Source: Betaproteobacteria bacterium
Lineage (GTDB): Bacteria; Pseudomonadota; Gammaproteobacteria; Burkholderiales; JAHFQX01
Direction of reading: 5' to 3'
NCBI GenBank assembly: GCA_023259135.1
Contig: JAHFQX010000002.1
Coordinates: forward strand, 54,026 to 108,231
Length of the DNA stretch: 54,206 nt
The notes below the pieces were generated by a model, which saw only the letters and a program-made list of their open reading frames with translations, had not been told where the DNA came from and did not search any database. Each line of letters opens with the position of its first letter. Position 1 is the stretch's first letter. Positions 25,713 through 33,914 of this stretch are shown here, piece by piece. The translations under genes and the position numbers were made by a program.

Positions 25713-26828
25713 ATGTTCAAACCAGTGGAAGGTTAAATTTGATGAATTCATAAGCTTTAAGGAGGAATCACCATGGATCGAGGCAAAGCGCTAAAAGTTT
25801 TTGCCGTGGGAATTCTGGCTGCCATCGCCCTGTCATCCCCACCCGCCACGGCTCAGGATAAGAAACTGGTGCTCAGGGTGGCCCACCAATTCTCCCCAAG
25901 CGACACCCGCTACGATGTCAAGCCCTGGATGGAGCAGGTGACCAAGGCCACCAACGGGGAAGTCCAGTTCGAATACTACCCTGCGGAGCAATTGGGCAAA
26001 GCCAAGGATTTGCTGTCCCTGACGCAGGCCGGGGTAGCGGACATCGTACTGTTCGTGCCGTCTTATGTTTCCGACAAAATGCCGCTGACCGCGGCGCTGG
26101 AATTGCCTGGCCTGTTCACCAATGCTTGCCAGGGAACCCTTGCCCATTGGAAGCTGGCCAAGGAGGGAGGCATTCTCGCTCAGCGGGAATACGCCCCCAA
26201 CGGTGTGCGGGTACTGTTCTCCATCGTTACCTCTCCCTATCACCTGATCTCGGCGAAGAACAAGATCGAAAGCCTCAAGGATATCGAGCGCATGAAGGTG
26301 CGCGTCCTGGCGGGGGCAATGGAATTGACCATGCACAAGCTGAAAGTGGTAGGGGTCAGAATGCCGGGGCCAGAGCTATACCAAGCGCTCTCCCGGGGCA
26401 CTTTGGACGGTGTCATCTTCTCCTATGGCGCGATTGTAAGCCCAAGCTATAACCTCCCGGCCAAGTATGTCACGTCCGACAGCTTTGGTTCGGCGGTGCT
26501 CGCCCTCATCATCAGCGAAAACCGCTGGAAGCAGCTTCCCGGTCATGTGAAAAAAGCGATGATCGAGGCGGGGGGGGCAGTTACCAACAGTATATGCACC
26601 GGACTGGACAATGAGGAAGCCGATGCCCTGGAGAAGCTCAAGCAGAGAGGAGTGACGGTGGTACGCTGGTCGGCTGCGGATAAGAAAGAAATGGACGCGG
26701 TACTGGCATCGGTGGCCAGCGAATGGGCCGCGGAACTGGACAAGCGGGGCAAACCCGGCAGCGAGGTGCTGAAAGCCGTGCTGGAAGCTCGAGACAGCCG
26801 CTGAGGCCTACCCGCAATTCGGTATCCT
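25713..26828 (+). repeat. Duplicated unit B: leader, TRAP binding protein gene and 3' flank
   Basis: Diverged copy of 15034-16160. The shared leader reads ATGTTCAAACCAGTGGAAGG, then AAATTTGATGAATTC, and the shared tail is GCAATTCGGTATCC. This copy has shed part of the leader (TAAGCTTTAAGGAGG here against a longer sequence in unit A). It is richer in G+C at third codon positions than unit A. Confidence 0.7.
25773..26804 (+). CDS. TRAP transporter substrate-binding protein, DctP type, copy 2
   Basis: A 343-residue exported protein. The signal peptide ends PATA before QDKK. It has FEYYPAEQLGKAKDLLSL, AGVADIVLFVPSYVSDKM and VRVLAGAMELTMHKL like its duplicate at 15102. The two differ mainly in the region 200-240 (GPELYQALSRGTLDGVIFSY here) and in small indels, which suggests ligand divergence. 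TTAAGGAGGAATC precedes the ATG. It precedes another TRAP binding protein gene by 139 bases and has no DctQM partner in the window. Confidence 0.93.
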   Translation: MDRGKALKVFAVGILAAIALSSPPATAQDKKLVLRVAHQFSPSDTRYDVKPWMEQVTKATNGEVQFEYYPAEQLGKAKDLLSLTQAGVADIVLFVPSYVSDKMPLTAALELPGLFTNACQGTLAHWKLAKEGGILAQREYAPNGVRVLFSIVTSPYHLISAKNKIESLKDIERMKVRVLAGAMELTMHKLKVVGVRMPGPELYQALSRGTLDGVIFSYGAIVSPSYNLPAKYVTSDSFGSAVLALIISENRWKQLPGHVKKAMIEAGGAVTNSICTGLDNEEADALEKLKQRGVTVVRWSAADKKEMDAVLASVASEWAAELDKRGKPGSEVLKAVLEARDSR

Positions 26829-26895
26829 TTCATGATGGCCGTCACAACTAAAGGTAAAGGGAACTCCGAATAGACACATCTCATTTTTCACTTAG

Positions 26896-26925
26896 AGCGC
26901 CGCTTTCATTCGGAGAAGCGGCGCT
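26896..26925 (+). promoter_or_regulatory. Perfect 10-bp stem-loop in the leader of the TRAP gene at 26944
   Basis: AGCGCCGCTT, a 10-base loop TCATTCGGAG, then AAGCGGCGCT. It ends 18 bases before the ATG at 26944 and is followed by the ribosome-binding AAGGAAGAAG. There is no T-tract, so it is not an intrinsic terminator. It could shield or stabilise the message 5' end or serve as an operator. A partial copy lies at 14941-14966. Confidence 0.55.
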
Positions 26926-26943
26926 GTCGAAGGAAGAAGCTCG

Positions 26944-27984
26944 ATGAAAAAGGATCGCTTGAAACAATGGCTACCGTCGCTCGCGTTCGCGCTCTTCGCA
27001 TTCGGTAGCGGGGCAGCCCTCGGCCAGGAGAAAAAGATCGTGCTGCGGGTGGCGGACGCCTTTCCCCCCGGCCACTATATCGCCGAGCACGCGGCCAAGT
27101 ACTGGATGGAAGCCGTCAAGCGGAGCAGCGGCGGCGCGGTGGATTTCGAGTACTACCCGGCCGAGCAGCTCGGCAAGGCCAAGGATCTGCTGGCGCTGAC
27201 GGTCTCGGGGGTGGCCGATGTCGGCTACGTGGCGCCCTCCAATGTTTCGGACAAGATGCCGCTCTCCGCGGTGGCCGAGCTTCCCGGCGGCTTTCCGACC
27301 TCCTGCGCCGGAACCCTCGCCTACTGGAAGATCGCCAAGGACGGAATCCTGGCCCAGAAGGAACTGGAGCCCAACGGGGTCCGGCTGCTGTTCACTTTAG
27401 CCCTGGCGCCTTACCAGATTTTCTCCCGTCAGAAATTCGACTCCCTAAAGAGCATCGAAGGACTGAAAATCCGCACCACCGGGGGCGCCATGGACACCAC
27501 GGTGCGCAAGCTCAAGGCGGTGTCGGTGAAGATGGCCGGCCCTGAAATCAACGAAGCCCTGGCCCGCGGAACCATTGATGCCGGAGTGTTTCCTTACGCC
27601 AGCGTACTGTCCTGGAAGTGGGACGCCCATGCCAAATTCACCACTGTCGGAGAGAATTTCGGCAGCTTCATCGCCAGCTACGTGATCAGCGAAGCGCGAT
27701 GGAAAAAACTGCCGGACAACATTCAGAAGATCATGCTGGAAGCGGGGGAAGCCGCCACTCGCAACGCCTGTGCCCAAGTCGATAAGAGCATCGACGCCGA
27801 CATCGAAAAATTGCAGCAGCGGGGAGTCGCGCTGGTGAAGTTCTCCGCCGCCGATAAAAAAGAAATTGAGTCCCTGCTGGCCACCGTGTCCGCGGAATGG
27901 GCCGAGGCTCTGGATAAGCGCGGCAAGCCCGGCACCGAAGCGCTCAAGGCCTTCCGCGCCGCCCTGGCCCAAGGGAGCCGCTGA
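26944..27984 (+). CDS. TRAP transporter substrate-binding protein, DctP type, copy 3
   Basis: A 346-residue periplasmic binding protein with a signal peptide ending ALGQ before EKKIVLRVADAF. The core FEYYPAEQLGKAKDLLAL and SGVADVGYVAPSNVSDKM match copies 1 and 2, but the rest is more diverged and lacks their leader. Start ATG at 26944 with AAGGAAGAAG upstream. Its stop TGA directly abuts the ATG of the next CoA-transferase (27985), a strong sign that uptake and CoA activation are co-expressed. Confidence 0.94.
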   Translation: MKKDRLKQWLPSLAFALFAFGSGAALGQEKKIVLRVADAFPPGHYIAEHAAKYWMEAVKRSSGGAVDFEYYPAEQLGKAKDLLALTVSGVADVGYVAPSNVSDKMPLSAVAELPGGFPTSCAGTLAYWKIAKDGILAQKELEPNGVRLLFTLALAPYQIFSRQKFDSLKSIEGLKIRTTGGAMDTTVRKLKAVSVKMAGPEINEALARGTIDAGVFPYASVLSWKWDAHAKFTTVGENFGSFIASYVISEARWKKLPDNIQKIMLEAGEAATRNACAQVDKSIDADIEKLQQRGVALVKFSAADKKEIESLLATVSAEWAEALDKRGKPGTEALKAFRAALAQGSR

Positions 27985-29160
27985 ATGGCCGAGGCTTCCT
28001 GGGGCCCCCTGGCCGGGCTGCGCGTGCTGGATTTCTCGGTGCTGTTGCCGGGCCCGGCGGCGACGGGGATGCTGGCTGACTTGGGGGCGGACGTGGTGAA
28101 GGTGGAACCGCTTGCCGGCGATCCGTTCCGCACCATGACCCGGCCGGACACCATGTTCCGCAACGCCAATCGCAATAAGCGCAGCATCGCCCTCAACCTC
28201 AAGCATCCCGCCAGCCGGCAGGTGGTGGAACGGTTGGCCGAGCGCTCCGACGTGGCGCTGGAAGCCTTCCGGCCCGGGGTCGCGGCACGGTTGGGCATCG
28301 ACTCCGAACATCTGAGAAAGATCAATCCGGGACTCGTCTATTGCTCGCTGTCCGGCTATGGGCAGGATGGCCCGTGGCGCGATTTGCCGGGGCACGACGG
28401 CAACTACCTGGCGGCGGCGGGAGCCCTCGCCTTCTCCGGGCACTGGCTGGAAAAGCCGATGCGCTCGGGGCTGCCGGTCGCCGATCTGGCGGGAGGATCG
28501 CTGGCCGTGATCGCGATTCTCGCCGCGCTGCGAGAGCGCGAGGGCACCGGCAAGGGCGCCTATCTGGACATGAGCCTGTTCGAATCGGCCTTGTTCTACA
28601 CCTCGCTGCGGCACGGCATGGCGGCCGACCAGCCGAACCGCGACCATCTGTTTCCGCTCAACGACCTGTTCGAGACGGCGGACGGCCAGCGCATCGCCTT
28701 CGCTCCCGTCGAGGAGCATTTCTGGCAGGGCTTCCAGCGGGCGATCGGCGATTCCGCCCCGGCGCTGCTGCATCCGGATTATGCGACCCCGGAGGGGCGG
28801 CGGCGGCGCGGCGACGAGCTGGCCCAAACCCTGCACGCGCTGTTCCGCACCCGGACCGCCGCCGAATGGATGGCGTTGTTCGAGCGGCACGATCTGCCGG
28901 CGCAGTTGTGCCTCACCCCCGCCCAGGCGGCGGCCGGCTCCCAGGCAACGGCTCGGGAGATGGTGTTGCGAATAAACGGGGAGCCCCTGGTGCCTTTTCC
29001 GGTGCGAGCCGACGGGCGGCGGGGCGGGGTGCTGAAACGCGGCGCGCCCAGCGTAGGCCAAGACACGCTGGCGATTCTGGAAGAGCTGGGATTTGAAAAA
29101 CAGCAACGCACGGCGCTGGTCGAGCGGGCGGTGGTCGGCGTCCCCGCCGACGCCGGTTAG
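27985..29160 (+). CDS. Family III (CaiB/BaiF) CoA-transferase
   Basis: A 391-residue CoA-transferase with LADLGADVVKVEPLAGDPFR near residues 30-49, EAFRPGVAARLGID at 93-106, and the catalytic Asp167 in SGLPVADLAGG. Family members of this subgroup include alpha-methylacyl-CoA racemase-like and succinyl-CoA-dependent transferases. It starts immediately after the TRAP gene stop. A 152-base gap then separates it from the next CoA-transferase; that gap contains the palindrome CCTTTGCGCAAAGG at 29168-29181 and no gene. Confidence 0.93.
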   Translation: MAEASWGPLAGLRVLDFSVLLPGPAATGMLADLGADVVKVEPLAGDPFRTMTRPDTMFRNANRNKRSIALNLKHPASRQVVERLAERSDVALEAFRPGVAARLGIDSEHLRKINPGLVYCSLSGYGQDGPWRDLPGHDGNYLAAAGALAFSGHWLEKPMRSGLPVADLAGGSLAVIAILAALREREGTGKGAYLDMSLFESALFYTSLRHGMAADQPNRDHLFPLNDLFETADGQRIAFAPVEEHFWQGFQRAIGDSAPALLHPDYATPEGRRRRGDELAQTLHALFRTRTAAEWMALFERHDLPAQLCLTPAQAAAGSQATAREMVLRINGEPLVPFPVRADGRRGGVLKRGAPSVGQDTLAILEELGFEKQQRTALVERAVVGVPADAG

Positions 29161-29167
29161 GGAACCT

Positions 29168-29181
29168 CCTTTGCGCAAAGG
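29168..29181. promoter_or_regulatory. 14-bp perfect palindrome after a CoA-transferase gene
   Basis: CCTTTGCGCAAAGG, 7 bases past the stop of the gene at 27985. It could be an operator for a promoter serving the gene at 29313, or a short mRNA-end hairpin. No T-tract follows. Confidence 0.3.
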
Positions 29182-29312
29182 GCCCCAAGCAAGGCGAGGA
29201 CCATGATAGCAACCCTGCCGAGAGGCAAATCCGGTAGGATTGCTTACGTCCGGCGCGCCCACAACCCCGCCACGGTTTTCAAAGCTTCAACAATCCGCTT
29301 AAAGAGGACATT

Positions 29313-30524
29313 ATGGAAAATCCAGGATGGGCCGGACCCCTGGCCGACATCAAAGTGCTGGACCTGACCCGGGTGCTGGCCGGCCCCTACGCCACCCTGC
29401 TGCTGGGGGACCTGGGGGCCGAGGTCCTAAAAATCGAGCCGCCGGGCAAAGGCGACGACATCCGGATCATGGCGCCGTTCATCAACGGCGAGAGCCATTA
29501 TTTCATCGCGCTCAACCGCAACAAGAAAAGCTTGGTGATCGACCTCAAAAAACCCGAAGGGGTGCAAGCGGTGATGGATCTCGCCCGCAAGGCCGACGTG
29601 CTGGTGGAAAACTACCGGCCCGGTGTCATGGATTCCCTGGGACTAGGCTACGAAAAGCTGGCGCAGCTCAATCCGCGGCTGGTTTATTGCTCCATCAGCG
29701 GTTTCGGCGCTCATGGGCCGCTGCGGGACAAGCCCTCCTTCGACATCGTTACCCAGGCCTTGAGCGGCGCCATGAGCGTGAACGGCTCCCCGGACACCCC
29801 GCCGGAAAAGCTCGGCATTCCACTAGGGGATATGGTGGGAGGGGTGTACGGCTCGCTGGCCATCATGTCGGCGATCCATGAGCGCCACTCCACGAACCGG
29901 GGCCGGCACATCGACATCAGCCTGCTAGACGGCATGCTGGGGATGCTCGGATATCTGGCCCAAATCTATTTCGTCTCCGGCCAGAGTCCGGGGCGGGTGG
30001 GATCCAAGCACCCTAATATCACCCCCTACGGCGCCTACCCGGCCTCCGACGGCCATCTCATCGTCGCCTGTCTGACCGAAGGCTTCTGGATCAATTTCGC
30101 CAAGGCCCTGGGCCGGCCCGATTTTCTGCAGGACCCCCGTTTCAGCGGCTACGAAATCCGCCTCAAGAACCGTCAAGTTCTGGATGACGAGATCAACGCC
30201 ATCATGCGCCGCCGCAGCATGGCCGAATGGAAGAAAATTCTGGAGGAGCACGACGTTCCCCACGCCCCCATTCTGAGCGTGGGCGAGGCTCTGGAAAGCG
30301 CCCATGCCCAGGCTCGCGACATGGTGGTGACGGCGGATCACCCCAGCGCCGGGAAAATTCGCATGGTGGGCCGCCCCATCAAATTCACCGGCGCCCAACA
30401 GACCCCCCTTGCCCCGCCGCCCCGCTTGGGAGAGCATACCCGGCAAGTGCTCGCCGAGGCGGCGGGATATTCCCCGCAGACCCTCGATGCCTTGGAGCGG
30501 GCCGGGGTTATTCCCAGGCCTTAG
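29313..30524 (+). CDS. Family III (CaiB/BaiF) CoA-transferase, subgroup 1
   Basis: A 403-residue CoA-transferase, a close paralogue of 23548. The stretch FINGESHYFIALNRNKKSLV is nearly the same in both, as are SGAMSVNG and LLDGMLGMLGYLAQIYFV. The catalytic Asp173 lies in LGIPLGDMVGG. AAAGAGGACATT precedes the ATG. Close duplication within one array suggests either a second substrate or gene dosage. It is followed at 55 bases by an SDR gene with which it probably forms a transcript. Confidence 0.95.
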   Translation: MENPGWAGPLADIKVLDLTRVLAGPYATLLLGDLGAEVLKIEPPGKGDDIRIMAPFINGESHYFIALNRNKKSLVIDLKKPEGVQAVMDLARKADVLVENYRPGVMDSLGLGYEKLAQLNPRLVYCSISGFGAHGPLRDKPSFDIVTQALSGAMSVNGSPDTPPEKLGIPLGDMVGGVYGSLAIMSAIHERHSTNRGRHIDISLLDGMLGMLGYLAQIYFVSGQSPGRVGSKHPNITPYGAYPASDGHLIVACLTEGFWINFAKALGRPDFLQDPRFSGYEIRLKNRQVLDDEINAIMRRRSMAEWKKILEEHDVPHAPILSVGEALESAHAQARDMVVTADHPSAGKIRMVGRPIKFTGAQQTPLAPPPRLGEHTRQVLAEAAGYSPQTLDALERAGVIPRP

Positions 30525-30579
30525 CGGTTTGCTTGGCGGCCGGCGAGCTGTATTTTTTCGTTCACTGAGGAGGAAAATC

Positions 30580-31503
30580 GTGGCAAAAGACGGAATGCTG
30601 AAGGGCAAGGTAGCGGTGGTCACCGGCGCGGGCCGGGGCATCGGGCGGGCGATGGCGATGGCCATGGCCGCGGAGGGCGCCAAGGTGGTGGTCAATGACC
30701 TGGGCACCGGCATCGACGGCCAGGGCAAGGACAGCGGGCCGGCCCAGCAAGTCGTGGAGGAGATCAAGGCCCAGGGCGGAGAGGCCGCCGCCAACACCGA
30801 CAGCGTGGCGGATTGGAACGGCGCCCAGGGGATCATCGCCACCGCCATCGACAAGTTCGGCCGCATCGACTGCGTGGTCAACAACGCCGGCATCCTGCGG
30901 GACCGCATGTTCCACAAAATGGAGCCGGAGGAATGGAAGGCCGTGATCGACGTTCACCTCAACGGCGCCTTCTTCGTCAGCCGCGCCGCCGCGCCCCATT
31001 TCCGCCAGCAGGAAAGCGGCTGCTACATCCACATGACCTCCGGCGCCGGCCTCATCGGCAACGTCGGCCAGGCCAACTACGCTACCGCCAAGATCGGCTT
31101 GCAGGGGCTGTCCAAATCCATCGCCCTGGACATGAAGCCTTTCAACGTGCGCTCCAATCTGCTCTCGCCCCGCGCCTGGAGCCGCATGGTGGGCTCGATT
31201 CCCGCCAATACCCCGGAACAGGCCGCCTTCGTGGAGAAGTTGAAAAAGGGCCTGGACCCCGCCCAGATCGCGCCGATGGCGGTGTTCCTGGCCAGCGAGG
31301 CGGCCAAGGACATCTCCGGGCAGATTTTCACGGTGATCGGCAATGAGGTTTTCCTGCTGAGCCAGCCCCGCCCGATCCGCGCCATCCACCGCGACGGCGG
31401 CTGGACCCCCCAGGCCCTGGCGGAGCGCATTCCGCTGGCGTTCAAGACCTCCTTCACGCCGCTGGAGCGCACCATGGACGTGTTCTGCTGGGATCCGATT
31501 TGA
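30580..31503 (+). CDS. SDR-family 3-hydroxyacyl-CoA dehydrogenase-like protein
   Basis: A 307-residue short-chain dehydrogenase. The cofactor loop TGAGRGIG is at residues 15-22, NNAG at 101-104, Ser154 in HMTSGAGL, and Tyr167-x3-Lys171 in NYATAKIGL. The HLNGAFFVSRAAAPHF and NVGQANYATAK context is that of the SDR domain of peroxisomal multifunctional enzyme 2, which oxidises (R)-3-hydroxyacyl-CoA with NAD. That fits with R-specific hot-dog hydratases upstream. The start is GTG at 30580, with GAGGAGGAAAATC ahead; longer ATG starts lie inside the previous gene. It is the last gene before the terminator at 31528. Confidence 0.92.
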   Translation: MAKDGMLKGKVAVVTGAGRGIGRAMAMAMAAEGAKVVVNDLGTGIDGQGKDSGPAQQVVEEIKAQGGEAAANTDSVADWNGAQGIIATAIDKFGRIDCVVNNAGILRDRMFHKMEPEEWKAVIDVHLNGAFFVSRAAAPHFRQQESGCYIHMTSGAGLIGNVGQANYATAKIGLQGLSKSIALDMKPFNVRSNLLSPRAWSRMVGSIPANTPEQAAFVEKLKKGLDPAQIAPMAVFLASEAAKDISGQIFTVIGNEVFLLSQPRPIRAIHRDGGWTPQALAERIPLAFKTSFTPLERTMDVFCWDPI

Positions 31504-31527
31504 TCCGGAATCCCGGGCGGCTCTCGG

Positions 31528-31558
31528 CCAAGCGCCGTTCCGCGGCGCTTGGTTTTTT
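31528..31558 (+). terminator. Rho-independent terminator of the catabolic array
   Basis: CCAAGCGCC, a 7-base loop GTTCCGC, GGCGCTTGG, then six T. It lies 25 bases after the SDR stop, so it ends the long plus-strand array. Confidence 0.9.
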
Positions 31559-31592
31559 CATGCCGCCCCCCGGAAAACCGCCGCGGCGGGAA

Positions 31593-31601
31593 TGCTAGAA
31601 T
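31593..31601 (+). promoter_or_regulatory. Extended -10 promoter element for the UPF0114 gene
   Basis: TGCTAGAAT is an extended -10 (TGnTAGAAT) placed about 50 bases ahead of the ATG at 31651. No clear -35 box is seen. The element sits in the loop of an inverted repeat (GGCGGGA at 31585-31591 and TCCCGCC at 31601-31607). Confidence 0.5.
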
Positions 31602-31650
31602 CCCGCCTTCGCCAAGGCTGTCCGCGGCGCATTAAGGGACGACCCATTTC

Positions 31651-32178
31651 ATGAGCGGTTCTCGCGCTATCAAGGCCCTGGAGGCCTTCGTCTTCTGGAG
31701 TCGCTGGCTCCAGGCCCCTCTGTATCTGGGGCTGATCATCGCCCAGGGCGTCTACGTCTACCAGTTCATGGTAGAGCTGGTCCACCTGGTCGGCAAGGCG
31801 GGCGCCCTGTCCGACACCGACATCATGCTCATCGTGCTGGGCCTGATCGACGTGGTCATGATCGCCAACTTGCTGATCATGGTTATCATCGGCGGCTATG
31901 AGACTTTCGTCTCCCGGCTGGATCTGGAAAATCATCCGGACCAGCCGGAGTGGCTATCCCACGTGAACGCCGGCGTGCTCAAGGTTAAGCTTGCCACCGC
32001 CTTGATCGGCATTTCCTCGATTCACCTGCTCAAGACCTTCATCAACGCGGCCAACCTGGAGGATCGGGTGATTGTATGGCAGGTAGCGATCCATATCACC
32101 TTCGTGATGTCGGCCTTGGCGCTGGCCTGGACCGACCGGGTGATGAACGTCACGGTGCTGATGGGCAAAAAACATTGA
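31651..32178 (+). CDS. UPF0114 (YqhA/TIGR00645) family membrane protein
   Basis: A 175-residue inner-membrane protein with four likely transmembrane helices (about residues 20-40, 58-82, 108-128 and 140-160). The segment MIANLLIMVIIGGYETFVSR, followed by LDLENHPDQPEWL, is the conserved family core. The function of the family is unknown. It has its own promoter element and is followed after 4 bases by a diguanylate cyclase gene, so the two are probably co-expressed. Confidence 0.9.
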   Translation: MSGSRAIKALEAFVFWSRWLQAPLYLGLIIAQGVYVYQFMVELVHLVGKAGALSDTDIMLIVLGLIDVVMIANLLIMVIIGGYETFVSRLDLENHPDQPEWLSHVNAGVLKVKLATALIGISSIHLLKTFINAANLEDRVIVWQVAIHITFVMSALALAWTDRVMNVTVLMGKKH

Positions 32179-32182
32179 TTCC

Positions 32183-33898
32183 ATGTTCAAGCATATCGGC
32201 AGAAAAATTCTTGCCGTCGTCGGCATCGCGGCCATCATCGGTCTAGCGGGTCTGTGGTCATTCTATAACTACCAGCAAGAGCAAACCGCCCTGAGGCAAA
32301 ACGAGCGCACCATGGCCAAGCTCACGGAAAGCGTAATCCGGGGGCTGGAGGCGGTGATGCTGGCAGGCCACGCCGAAGTGGTGCAAAGCTACGCGGACCG
32401 ACTCAAGACCATATCGGAGATCCAGGACTTCCGCATCCTGCGTATCGATGGGAACGAAGCCTTCCGAGACAACGCCACCATTCGGAAGGTCAACGAACGC
32501 CGCGGCAAGGAGGAATTTCCGCTGCGCGAAGAACAGCAAGTCATTCGGGTCATGGAGCCGAGCCACCCCCGGTTCGCCGCGGCGGTGACCTCCGGGGCGA
32601 AGGCCGGGGCTCCCGTAATCCATTACGAAGCCGGGCCGGACGGCCATACCCTCCTTACCTTTCTTGATCCTATTCGCAACGGCGGCAAATGCGCCAAATG
32701 CCACGGCAAGGACCACCCGGTCCGCGGCATATTGAAGCTAACCACCTCCCTGGCGCCGGTGGAACGGGAGATCCAAGCCACACGATATCAGTCATTGATC
32801 TTCCTGCTGGGGGCAGTCGCCGGCATCACGTTGCTGACCTACTTCCTGATTCGCCGTACCGTAGTCGCGCCGATTCTGCGCATCACTCAAGCCATGGCGA
32901 ATGTCGCCAGCGGCGACTTGTCCCAGCAAGTGCCTGAAGTGGGCCGGGACGAGCTCTTCGAAATGGCGAAGAGTTTCAACCTGATGGCCGGGAAACTTCT
33001 CGCCACTTACACTGGCTTGCACTACGAGCAGGACAAGCTCACCACCATCATCCAAAGCACCCGCGAAGGCATTGTCGTCACCGATAAATCCGGGAAAATC
33101 GTGCTGATCAATCCGGCGGCCCAGCAGTTGCTGCAAAAACCGGTCGATCTGGTCGTCCGGGAGGGATTTCTGAGTCTTTTCGACGATCCCGACAACATGC
33201 GCAAATGGCTGGACGACCGCCATTCGACCATTCCGGAAACGATCGTCTATAAGGAGCGAACCCTAAATGTCTACGCCTCGACCATCCTGGCTCCCGACGG
33301 CCACATTTCCGGCTCCGCCGCGCTAATCCGGGACATTACCGAGGAAAAGCGCCTGGAGGAAGAACTGCGCAAGCTTTCCACCACCGACGGTCTCACCGGC
33401 CTTTACAACCGCCGCCACTTGGATCAAACACTGGAAAAAGAACTGTCTCGCGCCCAGCGCTATAAGGAAAACCTTTCCATCATCATGATCGATGTTGACC
33501 ATTTCAAGCGGTTCAACGATCTGTACGGCCACGAAAAAGGGGACCGGGTACTGGAAGCGGTGGCGCAAGCGGCGCAACACTGCCTGCGCAAAACCGACAT
33601 AGCCTGCCGCTACGGCGGCGAGGAATTCCTGCTGATTCTGCCCAGCACCGACCAGGAAGGCGCGGCCGTGGTGGCCGAACGAATCAGGGAAGGCATAGAA
33701 GCGATGATCGTCGAAGAGGTGAAGGTAACCGTGAGCCTGGGTGTCGCCGCCTTCCCCGAATCCGCGGCGCCGACCCCGGAGGCGCTGGTGGGGGCCGCCG
33801 ACAAGGCGCTTTATGATGCCAAGCGTGGGGGACGCAACCAGGTACGGCAAGCCCCTCCGGCCACTATTAGCCCGCCACCGGACAAGCCTCAAGAATAA
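32183..33898 (+). CDS. Heme-c-type sensor diguanylate cyclase (HAMP-PAS-GGDEF)
   Basis: A 571-residue inner-membrane signalling protein that should make cyclic di-GMP. Layout: TM1 at about 9-27; a periplasmic sensor at about 30-203 with a c-type heme motif CAKCH at 170-174; TM2 at about 204-224; HAMP at 225-277; PAS at 285-385; GGDEF domain at 395-555 with GGEEF at 478-482 and an inhibitory RxxD site (Arg469-Asp472). The motif and periplasmic placement suggest covalent heme for sensing redox state or a gas. The sensor resembles heme-binding DUF3365-like domains. It converges, 16 bases apart, on a redox-protein gene. Confidence 0.9.
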   Translation: MFKHIGRKILAVVGIAAIIGLAGLWSFYNYQQEQTALRQNERTMAKLTESVIRGLEAVMLAGHAEVVQSYADRLKTISEIQDFRILRIDGNEAFRDNATIRKVNERRGKEEFPLREEQQVIRVMEPSHPRFAAAVTSGAKAGAPVIHYEAGPDGHTLLTFLDPIRNGGKCAKCHGKDHPVRGILKLTTSLAPVEREIQATRYQSLIFLLGAVAGITLLTYFLIRRTVVAPILRITQAMANVASGDLSQQVPEVGRDELFEMAKSFNLMAGKLLATYTGLHYEQDKLTTIIQSTREGIVVTDKSGKIVLINPAAQQLLQKPVDLVVREGFLSLFDDPDNMRKWLDDRHSTIPETIVYKERTLNVYASTILAPDGHISGSAALIRDITEEKRLEEELRKLSTTDGLTGLYNRRHLDQTLEKELSRAQRYKENLSIIMIDVDHFKRFNDLYGHEKGDRVLEAVAQAAQHCLRKTDIACRYGGEEFLLILPSTDQEGAAVVAERIREGIEAMIVEEVKVTVSLGVAAFPESAAPTPEALVGAADKALYDAKRGGRNQVRQAPPATISPPPDKPQE

Positions 33899-33914
33899 GG
33901 GCGGCGTCTATCGG

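Noticed and set aside
27445-29262. Minus-strand open frame of 605 codons
   Set aside because: Opposite a TRAP binding protein and a CoA-transferase with clear catalytic motifs. It is an antisense shadow.
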